64,000 bases of DNA from Streptococcus sp. CSL10205-OR2 (GTDB lineage Bacteria; Bacillota; Bacilli; Lactobacillales; Streptococcaceae), in the NCBI RefSeq assembly GCF_025660655.1, contig NZ_JAOTIN010000010.1, positions 1 through 64,000 of the forward strand. Direction: 5' to 3'. Under the pieces are notes generated by a model. It was not told the origin of the DNA. It saw nothing but the letters and a program-made list of their open reading frames with translations, and made no database searches. Positions 8,501 through 19,425 of this stretch are shown in pieces. The position numbers and the translations under genes were made by a program. How positions within the stretch are numbered: the stretch's first letter is position 1; every line of letters starts with the position of its first letter.

Positions 8501-10927
8501 AGTCAATTGCCCATCAACAAAAACATGGTTAATATTAGCATTGTTTGCCCACAAGGCTAAACTAGCTGTGTCTGCCTGTGAAGTGATATTAACCTCTTTT
8601 AATGAAAGGTTTTCAACTCTAGCACCTTCCAAGCGATTAAATAATGGTTTATTTAAATGGTAAATCGTGTAGTGTTTACCAGCAACACTTGAAAGACTGC
8701 CAGAGAAATTAGAAGTGATATAAGTAGCTCTATCAGTTGGTGTCGCATAAAGATCACTTCCCAATTGGAATTGACCAGAAGGATTCTGTGCCATAGCATT
8801 TATCAATTGATTAAAGTCCGTGTAGATGCCATTACCTGTTGTTATTTTGTCTACCTTAATACGATAACCATTTGTGACACTGATATTGTCTGACGCAAAG
8901 GACACCAAACGAGGATGAATGATTTGTCCTTCAATATGGCCATCAACTTCTCTAAATTGAGCAACTGGTAACAAGGCACTGTCATGATTAGTCGTTAATT
9001 TCACCAGATAAGAGCTGGCATCTGTTGGTGCTTCTTCTAGTCCTGTGACACGTTTTAGGCGATGATTAGCATCTAATTGGAACAACTCTGCCTTTGTGAT
9101 AGAGCGAAATTCTATTTTCTTGGGAATGAATTCAACTTCTAGTTGTGGTTCTAATATTTCTTCAACATCACCTGTACCTGTGTCATAAACAAGAGTTGTT
9201 TCTATCTGATAAATCGTATAAGGTTTGAAGCCATCTAGTTGAAGAGTTTTGTTTTCTAATTGAGACTCAAGTGTTTGAACAACTTGATTACCTTCTTTAA
9301 CACTCACTTTTAGCTTTTTAAAGGCAGCATCAGGGTCTTGTTTTTCATAAGTGATGCTAAGTGTTTGTTCGTCATGATTAGTCACCACTTGATCCACAAC
9401 GACCACTGGTTTTTCCTTTTTAGGTTTTTCTAGTGCTTGTCTAGCGATTTCTTGTCTTTGTGAGGTGACCTCTCCTGTTTTTTCATTAACCTGATAAGTG
9501 GTTTGATAAGTCACTTGATAACCCACGCCATTATCAACAATAACTTCTGTCTCTTCAAATGGTTTGGTACCAAGTTTGACAAGCTCATTAATAGGTGCTG
9601 TTGTTTGACTTTCACGGCTTAATTCGACACCTTTAGTTCCATTTTCTTCAAGATAGGTTACAGTCGTTACAACAGAGCCTGGAATACCTTGTCTTAGTGT
9701 TTGCACTTGACCATATTCCAAACTGTCATCTGCTGTATAGCGTGTCTCAAAAGCCAACGTTTCACGACTAGTCTCAGCTACGGTTCGTGCTTCTTCTAAA
9801 ACTACTTCTGGATAATCTGTCGGGACTTCAAAGAAAATAGCATTATCCTCAACGACTGGAGCTGTTTCTGGATGTGCCTCTACAATCTGAGCTTCTTCCA
9901 AGCTAACCGTTGGATAATCTGTTGGTACTTCAAAATAGATAGCATTGTCTTCAACGACTGGAGCTGTTTCTGGATGTGCCTCTACAATCTGAGCTTCTTC
10001 CAAGCTAACCGTTGGATAATCTGTTGGTACTTCAAAATAGATAGCATTGTCTTCAACGACTGGAGCTGTTGATGGGTGTTCCTCTACAATCTGGGCTTCT
10101 TCCAAGCTAACCGTTGGATAATCTGTTGGTACTTCAAAAGAAATAGCATTATCTTCAACAACTGGAGCTGTTTCTGGATGTGCCTCTAAAATCTCAGCTT
10201 CTTCCAAGCTGACCGTTGGATAATCTGTTGGGACAGCAAAAGAAATAGCCTTATCTTCAACGACTGGAGCTGTTTCTGGATGTGACATCTCCGATGTTTT
10301 CTCTTCTTTCAAAGAATCATTGCTTGTCTCTTGATTTAACTCAGGCTTAGAAACATCATTTTTTACTTCAATAAAGCCAATGTAATGATGATTAGGAATA
10401 TCAAGCACAATATCAGCTGTCTCAAAGACTTGACCAGCTTGTATTTCTTGATGGTACTGTCTAAGCGCACTCACTTCTATAGATGACACTGTCATAGAAG
10501 CAGGCACAAGAAAGGCACCCGTAACCATCAGTAGATATGGCAATGCTCCTTTACCTATTTTTTTATTTTTCTTTATCGTCACCCCTACAACAAGTAGCGA
10601 CAAGCCACCTAAAAAGCTATAGGCAAACAAAGACTTATCATTAGTCTTTGGCAAAGTCGTTTCTTTATTGGGGGAATAAACCAAGTAAATAGTCGTTTCT
10701 TCAGCAATCTCGTCCCTTGGACTCCCTTTTTGAATGAAAGAAAGCTCATCAGGCGTTAATTCTGATTCTAGTACATAATCATAGGTGACTTTGGCATGAT
10801 GCTGATCTGCCAAAACCGGTGTTGCTCCCAAAAAAGAGGCACCAATAATCACCGAACCAATACCAACACTTAATTTTCTAATAGCATAATTAAAAACTTT
10901 CTGATAAGAGGCAGTTGTTTTTGTCAT
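5534..10927 (-). CDS. Cell-surface zinc metalloprotease, M26 family (ZmpB/ZmpC/IgA-protease type)
   Basis: 1797 residues, secreted and wall-linked. The order is: YSIRK-like signal (YAIRKLSVGIGS, residues 14-25; likely cleavage after ALA40); an N-terminal LPKTN sorting motif at 92-96 followed by hydrophobic stretches, the unusual arrangement typical of M26 proteases; a five-copy 34-residue acidic repeat; one or two G5-like domains; the M26 N-terminal region; and a catalytic domain with HEMTH near residue 1455 and a downstream Glu in EAESYALGLFE. M26 members cut IgA1, mucins or host surface proteins; the target here cannot be read from sequence. The ATG at 10927 is preferred over a TTG 15 nt upstream because GGAAA is correctly spaced from it. 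It is monocistronic. Confidence 0.9.
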   Translation of the reverse strand: MTKTTASYQKVFNYAIRKLSVGIGSVIIGASFLGATPVLADQHHAKVTYDYVLESELTPDELSFIQKGSPRDEIAEETTIYLVYSPNKETTLPKTNDKSLFAYSFLGGLSLLVVGVTIKKNKKIGKGALPYLLMVTGAFLVPASMTVSSIEVSALRQYHQEIQAGQVFETADIVLDIPNHHYIGFIEVKNDVSKPELNQETSNDSLKEEKTSEMSHPETAPVVEDKAISFAVPTDYPTVSLEEAEILEAHPETAPVVEDNAISFEVPTDYPTVSLEEAQIVEEHPSTAPVVEDNAIYFEVPTDYPTVSLEEAQIVEAHPETAPVVEDNAIYFEVPTDYPTVSLEEAQIVEAHPETAPVVEDNAIFFEVPTDYPEVVLEEARTVAETSRETLAFETRYTADDSLEYGQVQTLRQGIPGSVVTTVTYLEENGTKGVELSRESQTTAPINELVKLGTKPFEETEVIVDNGVGYQVTYQTTYQVNEKTGEVTSQRQEIARQALEKPKKEKPVVVVDQVVTNHDEQTLSITYEKQDPDAAFKKLKVSVKEGNQVVQTLESQLENKTLQLDGFKPYTIYQIETTLVYDTGTGDVEEILEPQLEVEFIPKKIEFRSITKAELFQLDANHRLKRVTGLEEAPTDASSYLVKLTTNHDSALLPVAQFREVDGHIEGQIIHPRLVSFASDNISVTNGYRIKVDKITTGNGIYTDFNQLINAMAQNPSGQFQLGSDLYATPTDRATYITSNFSGSLSSVAGKHYTIYHLNKPLFNRLEGARVENLSLKEVNITSQADTASLALWANNANINHVFVDGQLTYDPNNSNTHQIGGLVATLAGSTVDSSYVNLSITARDRANNNVAGLAARANSYFATSRLTNNVVAGEIKTGNQSKKAALLAFNFGATQIDNNTSNMSLDMLGSGITGSNNKRVGDGQNGTITEEQFNEKLKALGVLTEKQAQPSSDYKDGDLKHYQADREMAYYNTKKLLPLYDRHTIIKYGNLIDPTSDLYRKRIVSVTPMAVNQFVTNLEMLDNVNQLFVLYEDDSKAILSLTDLGEYSNTKVREFRLLDKLLYTPDYFVSTKSQLRDQVMTILSSVNLADPAIKTVLAATEKQDIRALYLDDSFAQVKNQLTTVVEKLLSSSLMETDNLATQQYLLRHIDDNKEKLLLGLSYLNRLYGIQFGDYHIKELMMYRPSFYGKAVDTLDWLINIGSQGYNNLLLYKNEAFYENTLQVIDKPSLLSFLDHNRMIFAPEMTANDWFKSATKAYIHEEASRVLPEKSVAIYDRLQTKESYRSYILPLLALKEDNVYVVATLSSLILGGYGRDIDMNIKETDKARYQEELKRVHQLINDKARRWQDFVDLFMRVVSPTSQKVYADKLTELFAGYYIKDPVNGKIAPLFNEKRRWAEPYGDIDTSIDDFFGPIGRYYPQSPNKDSGYANKSLNRIYFDGVDILGHEGGATYSHEMTHAYDEDGVLNGYGYRDGQEAESYALGLFESVTSPNSYYYGFNFMYDLEHGAHNDRISRFQTKKDFKDYLSGVFDVTYLLDGIEADIILKKDKSDQKFFFNKIELVKDTDTKAGVTHGKDVIREITTQEWEQMTLTSISDLVRQKLVSQSGTLLKKDYLRDNHNNYYFIPLYYPIYAAYENDSGTSGGLMFRRTAFELLAAFGWDEGFIPYASNQLKQEAEEQQQPLSDSFIFKKIFNGQYENYEDFRIKMFKQRMDKKGYIKPITIMVDNQSYIINSYDTLEALMTKAIDEDLAKLKVGQYGFAREKLKAAIMKAYNDLTDDFRTSIFNNYEDLVVYPI
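9773..10282 (-). repeat. Five tandem 102-bp (34-residue) repeats inside the metalloprotease gene
   Basis: Each unit encodes HPETAPVVEDNAI followed by a segment ending VSLEEAQIVEA, with small variations. Two neighbouring copies (9879-9980 and 9981-10082) are identical for about 90 of 102 bases, which indicates recent copy-number change. The units are acidic and Pro-rich and lie between the N-terminal sorting motif and the G5 region, so they probably act as a wall-spanning or ligand-binding stalk. Confidence 0.95.
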
Positions 10928-10967
10928 TATAGTATTTTCCAATCTAACATATCATTTTTTCATTAAA

Positions 10968-10984
10968 GTTTCATCCTTTGAAAC
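10968..10984. promoter_or_regulatory. Inverted repeat GTTTCA-N5-TGAAAC upstream of the metalloprotease
   Basis: A perfect 6-bp inverted repeat with a 5-bp spacer lies 41 bp before the protease start. Near it, AAAGGCATATACCTTT (10988-11003) is a second near-palindrome. Position suits transcriptional control of the protease; no regulator can be named. Confidence 0.35.
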
Positions 10985-11124
10985 TAAAGGCATATACCTT
11001 TATATTCTACAAAAAAATAGCTTAAAATAAAAGAACATTTTTAGAATAAAATCAAAAAAAATTAATCATTATCCATTTTTTATCAGAAAATAATAAGAAA
11101 TCTTTCAAGACAGATAGCAGATAG

Positions 11125-11153
11125 TTGTGATTTCTATTTGATGGTGATATGAT
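11125..11153 (+). promoter_or_regulatory. Sigma-A promoter of the second oxidoreductase
   Basis: -35 TTGTGA (11125-11130), 17-bp spacer, -10 TATGAT (11148-11153), with an extended TGA just before the -10. It lies 30 nt before the start codon. Confidence 0.65.
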
Positions 11154-11182
11154 GAAAAAAGAACAAGAAAGGAATCAAACCA

Positions 11183-12499
11183 ATGAAACATTATGATTTT
11201 CTCATTATCGGCTTTGGCCAAGCAGGTAGACCCCTAGCTAGTCAAATGGTCGCCAAAGGTAAAACTGCTGCCATCGTTGAACAAGACCCAATGATGTATG
11301 GAGGAACCTGTATCAATGTTGGCTGTGTACCAACCAAAACTATGATTTCTGATGCACATCAACACCTTAATTTTGAAGAGGTTATGGCAAGAAGAAACAA
11401 GGTCACTTCTATGTTACGTGAAGGTAGTGCCAACAATGTCAAAAACTCTGGCATGGATTTATATCTTGCTAAAGCAAGCTTTGTTTCAAACAAAGTGGTT
11501 GAACTCACTTCAGAAAACGAGACTATTCAAGTGACTGCTGATATCATTGTTATCAATACCGGAGCTAAGTCGAGAGTTTTACCAATAAAGGGACTTTTAG
11601 AGACTAAAAATGTCGTTGATAGCACAGGACTACAAGCACTTAAAAAACAACCTAAAACCTTAGGAATTATTGGTGGAGGAAATATCGGTCTTGAAATGAC
11701 TCACCTCTTTACCCAAATGGGAACCAAGGTGACCATTTTTGAACATGGTTCTCGCATTTTAAGCCGAATGGATGACGAGTTTTCAGAATTAGCTCAATCT
11801 TACATGGAAGAAGATGGCGTCACCTTTAAGTTTAACGCTAGTGTTGAAGCTGTCAAAAACCAAGGAGAACAAGTTCTTTTAACTGCAGATGGTAACGACC
11901 ATCTATTTGATGTGGTCATGTATGCAGCCGGACGTGTCCCAAATACGGATGGTCTTGGACTTGAAAACACTGACATCGAACTGACTGAAAGAGGCGGCAT
12001 TAAAGTTGATGACTACTGTCAAACAACTGTTGAAAACATCTACGCTCTTGGTGATGTGAGAGGTGAGATGCAATTTACCTATATCTCATATGATGATTAC
12101 CGCATTGTTTACAGTCATCTGATGGGAGAAAATCAGTTCAGCCTCTCTAAACGTCAAAACATCCCAACGGCAACCTTTATCAATCCAACCTTAGCAAGTA
12201 TCGGCTTAACTGAAAAAATGGCAAAAGAACAAGGATTGCCATATAAAGCCAATAGCCTCAAGGTTGAAAATACTCTAAGAGCTTATATCACCAATAACTC
12301 TAGAGGATTAATAAAAGTGATTGTCAACAAAGAAACGGATGCTATTTTGGGGGCTACTATTTTTAGTGAAGCAGCACACGAAATCATTAATCAACTGAAA
12401 ATGGCAATGGACCATGATATTCCATATACCTATCTTAAAGACCAAATCTTTACGCACCCCACCATGTCTGAAAATCTCAATAACGTCTTTAATTTCTAA
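11183..12499 (+). CDS. FAD-dependent pyridine nucleotide-disulfide oxidoreductase (paralogue 2)
   Basis: 438 residues and clearly paralogous along its whole length to the oxidoreductase on the other side of the metalloprotease gene. It has the FAD motif GFGQAGRPLA, the redox disulfide GGTCINVGCVPTK, the NAD(P) motif IGGGNIGLEM, NIYALGDV, and the C-terminal THPTMSENLNNVF catalytic-His segment. Substrate is unassigned, as for paralogue 1. It differs from paralogue 1 mostly in the central substrate and dimer regions. AAAGGA is 11 nt from the ATG. It is monocistronic, divergent from the protease, with its own promoter and terminator. Confidence 0.85.
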   Translation: MKHYDFLIIGFGQAGRPLASQMVAKGKTAAIVEQDPMMYGGTCINVGCVPTKTMISDAHQHLNFEEVMARRNKVTSMLREGSANNVKNSGMDLYLAKASFVSNKVVELTSENETIQVTADIIVINTGAKSRVLPIKGLLETKNVVDSTGLQALKKQPKTLGIIGGGNIGLEMTHLFTQMGTKVTIFEHGSRILSRMDDEFSELAQSYMEEDGVTFKFNASVEAVKNQGEQVLLTADGNDHLFDVVMYAAGRVPNTDGLGLENTDIELTERGGIKVDDYCQTTVENIYALGDVRGEMQFTYISYDDYRIVYSHLMGENQFSLSKRQNIPTATFINPTLASIGLTEKMAKEQGLPYKANSLKVENTLRAYITNNSRGLIKVIVNKETDAILGATIFSEAAHEIINQLKMAMDHDIPYTYLKDQIFTHPTMSENLNNVFNF

Positions 12500-12504
12500 A
12501 AAGA

Positions 12505-12540
12505 AAGAGGCTGGTAAAATTTACCAAGCCTCCTTTTTTA
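12505..12540 (+). terminator. Terminator of the second oxidoreductase gene
   Basis: GAGGCT-GGTAAA / TTTACC-AAGCCTC stem with a small bulge, followed by CTTTTTTTATT, immediately after the stop. Confidence 0.75.
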
Positions 12541-12606
12541 TTGACTAATGATGCCATTTTGCCACTCATATTAAGTGACAATGATGAGATTATCAATGAC
12601 TTTTTT

Positions 12607-13059
12607 TCATGCAAAGCTTTCAGTCGTTGCCAGCATTTCCAGTTTTTGCTCAATAGCATGCTGACACGCTAAAAGACTATTTTTTTCAAAAATAACAGCT
12701 GGTAAAGGATGCTTTTCACCAGAATTAGTTTCAAAAGTTAAAATCATCTGAAAAGAACTAACCACTGTTAATAAACCAACCAAAACTAGTAAAATCCCTA
12801 GTAACAATTGATGGAAAAGTAGGATTTGAGCTAGACCAACCGCCATTAATATCAGCCCCCAAATCAAAGATTCAACATCAGTTTTCGATGAAGAGTCAAT
12901 ACGCTCAATATCTTTTAAAAGAACCAATGTTTTTTTGGAACCTATAGGAATCATACGATAGATTAAATCTGGATAAGACATTCTAATTTCATCTCCCTCC
13001 AAAAAAAGTGAGGATTTCAGATAAAAAGTCAAGTATGAGGTGATAAAGAAATGGTCCAT
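12607..13059 (-). CDS. Hypothetical small membrane protein with GRAM/PH-like N-terminus
   Basis: 150 residues by the start at 13059, which has a perfectly placed AAGGAG (7-nt spacer); the open frame continues upstream but without a ribosome site. The N-terminal half (SYPDLIYRMIPIGSKKTLVLLKDIERIDSS) resembles bacterial PH/GRAM-type domains. Two hydrophobic segments follow (about residues 65-82 and 84-105), then a soluble tail with LPAVIFEKNSLLACQHAIEQKL. No enzyme motif is visible. It lies downstream of the lac cluster but is separated from lacG by a terminator, so it is probably independent. Function unknown. Confidence 0.6.
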   Translation of the reverse strand: MDHFFITSYLTFYLKSSLFLEGDEIRMSYPDLIYRMIPIGSKKTLVLLKDIERIDSSSKTDVESLIWGLILMAVGLAQILLFHQLLLGILLVLVGLLTVVSSFQMILTFETNSGEKHPLPAVIFEKNSLLACQHAIEQKLEMLATTESFA

Positions 13060-13266
13060 GTCAATTCTCCTTGATTCTACGGTAATTTGTACGCTATTTT
13101 TTAGTCGACAAATGAAATAGTTAAACGCTTTGAGGCACCCTTTTAAAAAATAGTCCAACACCTTCAAAGTCACTCTTTAGCAAAATGCTGGTTACATTAT
13201 AACATTTATTGAACGCCACTGCTATATTTTCTTCAAAAAAATACAAAATTATCACATAAATATTAC

Positions 13267-13292
13267 AAAAGATGCTTGAAAAAGTATCTTTT
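13267..13292 (-). terminator. Terminator of the lac operon
   Basis: On the minus strand AAAAGATACTT and AAGCATCTTTT pair in an 11-bp stem (one G-T) with the stem's own T-rich 3' arm. It lies just past the lacG stop. Confidence 0.6.
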
Positions 13293-13296
13293 TGAC

Positions 13297-16444
<3,148 letters not shown>

Positions 16445-16445
<1 letters not shown>

Positions 16446-16762
16446 CAATTTTCCCCTTTCTGATAGAGTGTTATCATGTGTTTCATTAAATCTCTTAACA
16501 ATAAGGTTGTCATCAAGTGGTCTTGCCCGTGCATCAAAGTCACACTAAAAGCCAAGTCTTCTCCTTCTGCTTCTTTTTGCAAAAGCGTTGTTTGAGCACG
16601 GTGAGCACTAGTAATACAATCGTTAGCTGCATCAACTAAACTCTCTGCTTTTTGATAATCGCCATCTTTGGCCGCATTTAAAGCGTCCAACAATTTTGAT
16701 CTGGCATCGCCAGCATAGGCAACAATTTCAAAACCTAGCAAGGTTATCTCCTCTTTATTCAA
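16445..16762 (-). CDS. lacF: PTS lactose-specific EIIA component
   Basis: 105-residue soluble EIIA protein that passes phosphate from HPr to the EIIB domain of LacE. The active His is in LMHGQDHLM, and the trimer-forming helices [20 protein letters not shown] and [14 protein letters not shown] are typical of LacF. The start codon appears to be TTG: AGGAG lies 7 nt upstream, and the residues after it match LacF N-termini, while no ATG lies in a suitable place. It is the second gene of lacTFEG, 18 bp after lacT. Confidence 0.92.
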
Positions 16763-16780
16763 AGCTAGTCTCCTTTCTTT

Positions 16781-17617
16781 TTATGATAATAACCGCTGAA
16801 CATGAAGAACCAGATAAAAACGTTCTCCTTGCGACAAATCCACCCCAAATTCACTGGCAATCACCTCATAAATGCGACTACCAATCTCATAAGCCTTGGG
16901 ATAAGCCTCTTTGATATGAGCATCCATATCCATCAAATGCATATCATCATCCTCACGCTTATTAATCGCCTCAACGAAATACGTTAAATGAACCATTAAC
17001 CGGTCATAAAAAGAACTATTTTCCTTGGTGCGTTTGATGTGATGTTGTGCCAATTCTTTTTGAACAATGGCAATAATATTTTGCGTTGGATTATTCTTTA
17101 AGCTTGGTTGACTAGTGTCCACACTCTTTGCATTTAGAAAGTGCAACAAGATTCTACCTAACTCATCATCAGGGAAATCACTTAATAGCTTTTCTCTAAA
17201 AATTGCAAGAGCTTCCTTAGCCATGAGATATTCAAGCGGATAATCCTTTGACATATCAGGAAGATGACTCTCCTCATAACGTCCTTCAATAATGCCCTTG
17301 TAAGAACAATAAATATGGTCCGTTAAAGTCACATAAAGATACTCCTGAACAGGATAGTTGTATGTCTTAGACAATTCATTGATGACCGAGTAAGTGACAG
17401 TGATAAAATCCAGAGGAATATTTTTCAAAAGTGTGAGAAAATTCTCCTGAGACTCAGAGGAATTGAGTGAAAAGACTTTTTCAATCTGTCGCTCAGAAAG
17501 TAAATCCCCCTTCTTTTTTTGAAAGGCGATACCATTACCCATCACCACAGCTTGTAAGCCTTGTTCATCTTTGACTAAAGCAACATTATTGTTGAGTAAT
17601 TTAACGATACGATACAT
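16781..17617 (-). CDS. lacT: BglG/LicT-family transcriptional antiterminator of the lac operon
   Basis: 278 residues: an N-terminal CAT RNA-binding domain (MYRIVKLLNNNVALV...MGNGIAFQKKKGD, residues 1-55), then two PTS regulation domains (about 70-170 and 175-278) with conserved His residues (LVLHVQRLL at the end). In the family, PTS-dependent phosphorylation of the PRDs controls dimerisation, and the active dimer binds the leader RNA and prevents termination. The matching RNA target and terminator lie directly upstream, so it autoregulates the lacTFEG transcript. AAGGAGGG precedes the ATG. Confidence 0.93.
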   Translation of the reverse strand: MYRIVKLLNNNVALVKDEQGLQAVVMGNGIAFQKKKGDLLSERQIEKVFSLNSSESQENFLTLLKNIPLDFITVTYSVINELSKTYNYPVQEYLYVTLTDHIYCSYKGIIEGRYEESHLPDMSKDYPLEYLMAKEALAIFREKLLSDFPDDELGRILLHFLNAKSVDTSQPSLKNNPTQNIIAIVQKELAQHHIKRTKENSSFYDRLMVHLTYFVEAINKREDDDMHLMDMDAHIKEAYPKAYEIGSRIYEVIASEFGVDLSQGERFYLVLHVQRLLS

Positions 17618-17641
17618 CTCTCCCTCCTTTCCACATCTAGT

Positions 17642-17696
17642 AAAAAAGAGACCACAAACAAACCAAGGTCCATGACCTCAATTTATCTGTAGTCTC
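17642..17696 (-). terminator. LacT-controlled leader terminator
   Basis: GAGACTACA (17696-17688) pairs with TGTGGTCTC (17656-17648), followed by six T residues on the minus strand. Its 5' arm overlaps the antiterminator RNA element, the standard arrangement of BglG-type switches. Confidence 0.85.
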
Positions 17697-17720
17697 GCCT
17701 AATCTCATTAGTAACAATCT
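17692..17720 (-). promoter_or_regulatory. Ribonucleic antiterminator (RAT) bound by LacT
   Basis: The minus strand begins AGATTGTTACTAATGAGATT and continues AGGCGAGAC. This matches the BglG/LicT RAT pattern (GGATTGTTACTG...CAGGCAAAACC) and overlaps the 5' arm of the following terminator, so the two structures are mutually exclusive. Confidence 0.85.
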
Positions 17721-17742
17721 ACCTTATCCTACTTACGTGTGT

Positions 17743-17779
17743 ATTTTAACATAGTTCTAAAATTTTGTAAACCCTTTCT
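17743..17779 (-). promoter_or_regulatory. lac operon promoter with overlapping cre-like site
   Basis: -35 TTTACA (17771-17766), 17-bp spacer, -10 TAAAAT (17748-17743). The -35 lies inside AGAAAGGGTTTACA (17779-17766), which matches 9 of 11 defined positions of the CcpA cre consensus TGAAANCGNTTNCA. CcpA binding here would block RNA polymerase, giving glucose repression on top of LacT control. Confidence 0.65.
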
Positions 17780-17840
17780 TTTTTAAAATAAAACAACAAT
17801 TTAACAATAATTTAAACAGAATTTACGATAAAATGATTTA

Positions 17841-17868
17841 AAAACCCAACCAAATTTGGTTGGGTTTT
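17841..17868. terminator. Bidirectional-type terminator after the symporter gene
   Basis: AAAACCCAACCAAATTTGGT plus the following TGGGTTTT form a perfect palindromic stem with T/A flanks on both strands, 13 bp past the symporter stop. Confidence 0.8.
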
Positions 17869-17881
17869 ATGTGTTATACCA

Positions 17882-19114
17882 TTAAAGTGTTTTTGCCAGT
17901 TCTTTTTTTATCATCCAGTCTTTCCCATCAACAATCCTAGCAATCATCATAGCAAGACCAGTGTCGCCTGTTACGTTTAAAGCTGTTGCAGGTGCATCAG
18001 TAACTGTACCTAATAAGACCATGATTGGAATAGCTTCAGCTGGAAAACCAAAGGCAGAAATGATGAAAATCTCAGCCACATAACCACCACCAGGAATGCC
18101 ACCAACAACAATCGATGCCATCACAGAAATTAAGACTGCCATAAAAATGTTTTGTGGCGTAAAGAAGTCAATGTTAAACAGTGACGATAAGACAGCAATT
18201 TTTACAATCTGAATCAAACACGCGCCGTCCTTATGAAGCGTTGCACCAAGAGGAATCACAAGATCAGCAATCTCATCAGAAATGCCAATTTTCTTAGCAT
18301 GGTCTCGATTAACAGGGATTGATGCCGCAGAAGAACTTGTGCCAAGAGCTGTTAATAAAACTGGTATAAAAGTACTCCACCATTTTTTCACACCTGAAAA
18401 ACCTGCCGACACATAGGCTGCAAAGGTTTGTGAAAAGATGAAATAAATAACAAGAACCACCAAGTACAAGCCTACTGCTTTTGAAAGCGAACCAACCACT
18501 TCACTACCATTAGTCCCAATCAAGATAGCAAAATAAGCCCCCAATCCTAACGGTGCTAGCTTCATAATGATGCCAATCACCTTAACAATCACCTCTGTCA
18601 ATGTCTCCATCAAAGCAACAACAGGTTTCCCTTTTTCACCCACTTGGATGAGCCCAATCGCAAAAATAATCGTAAAAACAATGAGCGCCATCAAGTGATT
18701 TCTTGAAAAAAGTTCAGGAAAGTCATTGACCGTGAACATCTCGAGAATGTTGAGATTACTATCACTTGTATCTACCGATTCATTTAAAGCAATCGTCACC
18801 CCCGAAGCCGGGTTGACAAAAAAGGTGGCCACAACCATAAATAAACTGGAAACAATCCCTGTCACAAAGGTTAGTAAGAAAAAACTTCCCATAATCTTAG
18901 CCAATTTTGACAAGTTTTGCATCTTTGCAATCGCTGAAGACAAGGAGAAAAAGATTAAAGGCACCACACTACAATAAAGTAGATTTAAAAAAGTGTCTGC
19001 AATGGGCTGCAGCATAGAAGCCTCAGGACCCCAAATAAAGCCAATCAAACCACCTAGAATCATTGAACCTAGAAGAATCAGCGACGACCGATATGAATTA
19101 ACTACTCTTTTCAT
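17882..19114 (-). CDS. Dicarboxylate/amino acid:cation symporter (DAACS family)
   Basis: 410-residue multi-span membrane carrier of the SLC1/GltPh fold, moving an acidic or small neutral amino acid or a C4-dicarboxylate with Na+ or H+. Seen are the hairpin 1 Ser-rich loop TALGTSSSAASIPVN, the TM7/hairpin 2 region with PLGATLHKDGACL, GGIPGGGYV, and DAPATALNVTGD, where this family binds substrate and cation. The serine/threonine transporter SstT is a close alternative, so the substrate is not assigned. The ATG at 19114 with GAGG 6 nt upstream is preferred; the open frame extends nine codons further without a better site. Monocistronic. Confidence 0.85.
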   Translation of the reverse strand: MKRVVNSYRSSLILLGSMILGGLIGFIWGPEASMLQPIADTFLNLLYCSVVPLIFFSLSSAIAKMQNLSKLAKIMGSFFLLTFVTGIVSSLFMVVATFFVNPASGVTIALNESVDTSDSNLNILEMFTVNDFPELFSRNHLMALIVFTIIFAIGLIQVGEKGKPVVALMETLTEVIVKVIGIIMKLAPLGLGAYFAILIGTNGSEVVGSLSKAVGLYLVVLVIYFIFSQTFAAYVSAGFSGVKKWWSTFIPVLLTALGTSSSAASIPVNRDHAKKIGISDEIADLVIPLGATLHKDGACLIQIVKIAVLSSLFNIDFFTPQNIFMAVLISVMASIVVGGIPGGGYVAEIFIISAFGFPAEAIPIMVLLGTVTDAPATALNVTGDTGLAMMIARIVDGKDWMIKKELAKTL

Positions 19115-19260
19115 TCTAACCTCATTTTCTATCATTATCAAAAAATTTCAGTAAAATTATTATTATTTTCTGAAAATGATGTTTTTTCTGAGTTTCTATC
19201 CTACCTTATTCTCATTTATTTGTAAATCATTTAGTTTAAAAAGTGATGGGAAAAAGAAAG

Positions 19261-19285
19261 AAAAAGACGATAGAAAACTATCGTC
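19261..19285 (-). terminator. Intrinsic terminator facing minus-strand transcripts, with no minus-strand gene directly upstream
   Basis: GACGATAG-TTTT-CTATCGTC followed on the minus strand by TTTTTC. The next minus-strand gene upstream is trpB, 2 kb away beyond the AIPR gene, so this terminator may be its former partner. Confidence 0.65.
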
Positions 19286-19369
19286 TCAGGGAGATATTTT
19301 TATATTAACAAAAATATTATGATTTGATTAGTATTAATCATTGATTTGGATCAAAATTAAGGTTAATAA

Positions 19370-19397
19370 TTCACTTTATAAAAATAAATGATATAAT
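19370..19397 (+). promoter_or_regulatory. Promoter of the AIPR gene
   Basis: -35-like TTCACT (19370-19375), 16-bp spacer, extended -10 TGA-TATAAT (19392-19397), 28 nt before the ATG. Confidence 0.6.
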
Positions 19398-19425
19398 GAT
19401 CTAAATGAAGTTTTAGGAGGAAAAA

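Noticed and set aside
9059-9790. Several separate G5 domains in the protease
   Set aside because: One G5-like unit is fairly clear (ETRYTADDSLEYG to the LGTKP end); further copies are too weak to count by eye.
9872-10072. Plus-strand repeated ORF opposite the protease repeats
   Set aside because: It is the antisense reading of the 102-bp repeats and has no ribosome site; its repeats follow from the coding strand.
5534-10927. Calling the protease an IgA1 protease or ZmpC outright
   Set aside because: The M26 catalytic domain and layout are shared by IgA, ZmpB, ZmpC and ZmpD; target specificity cannot be read from the motifs visible here.
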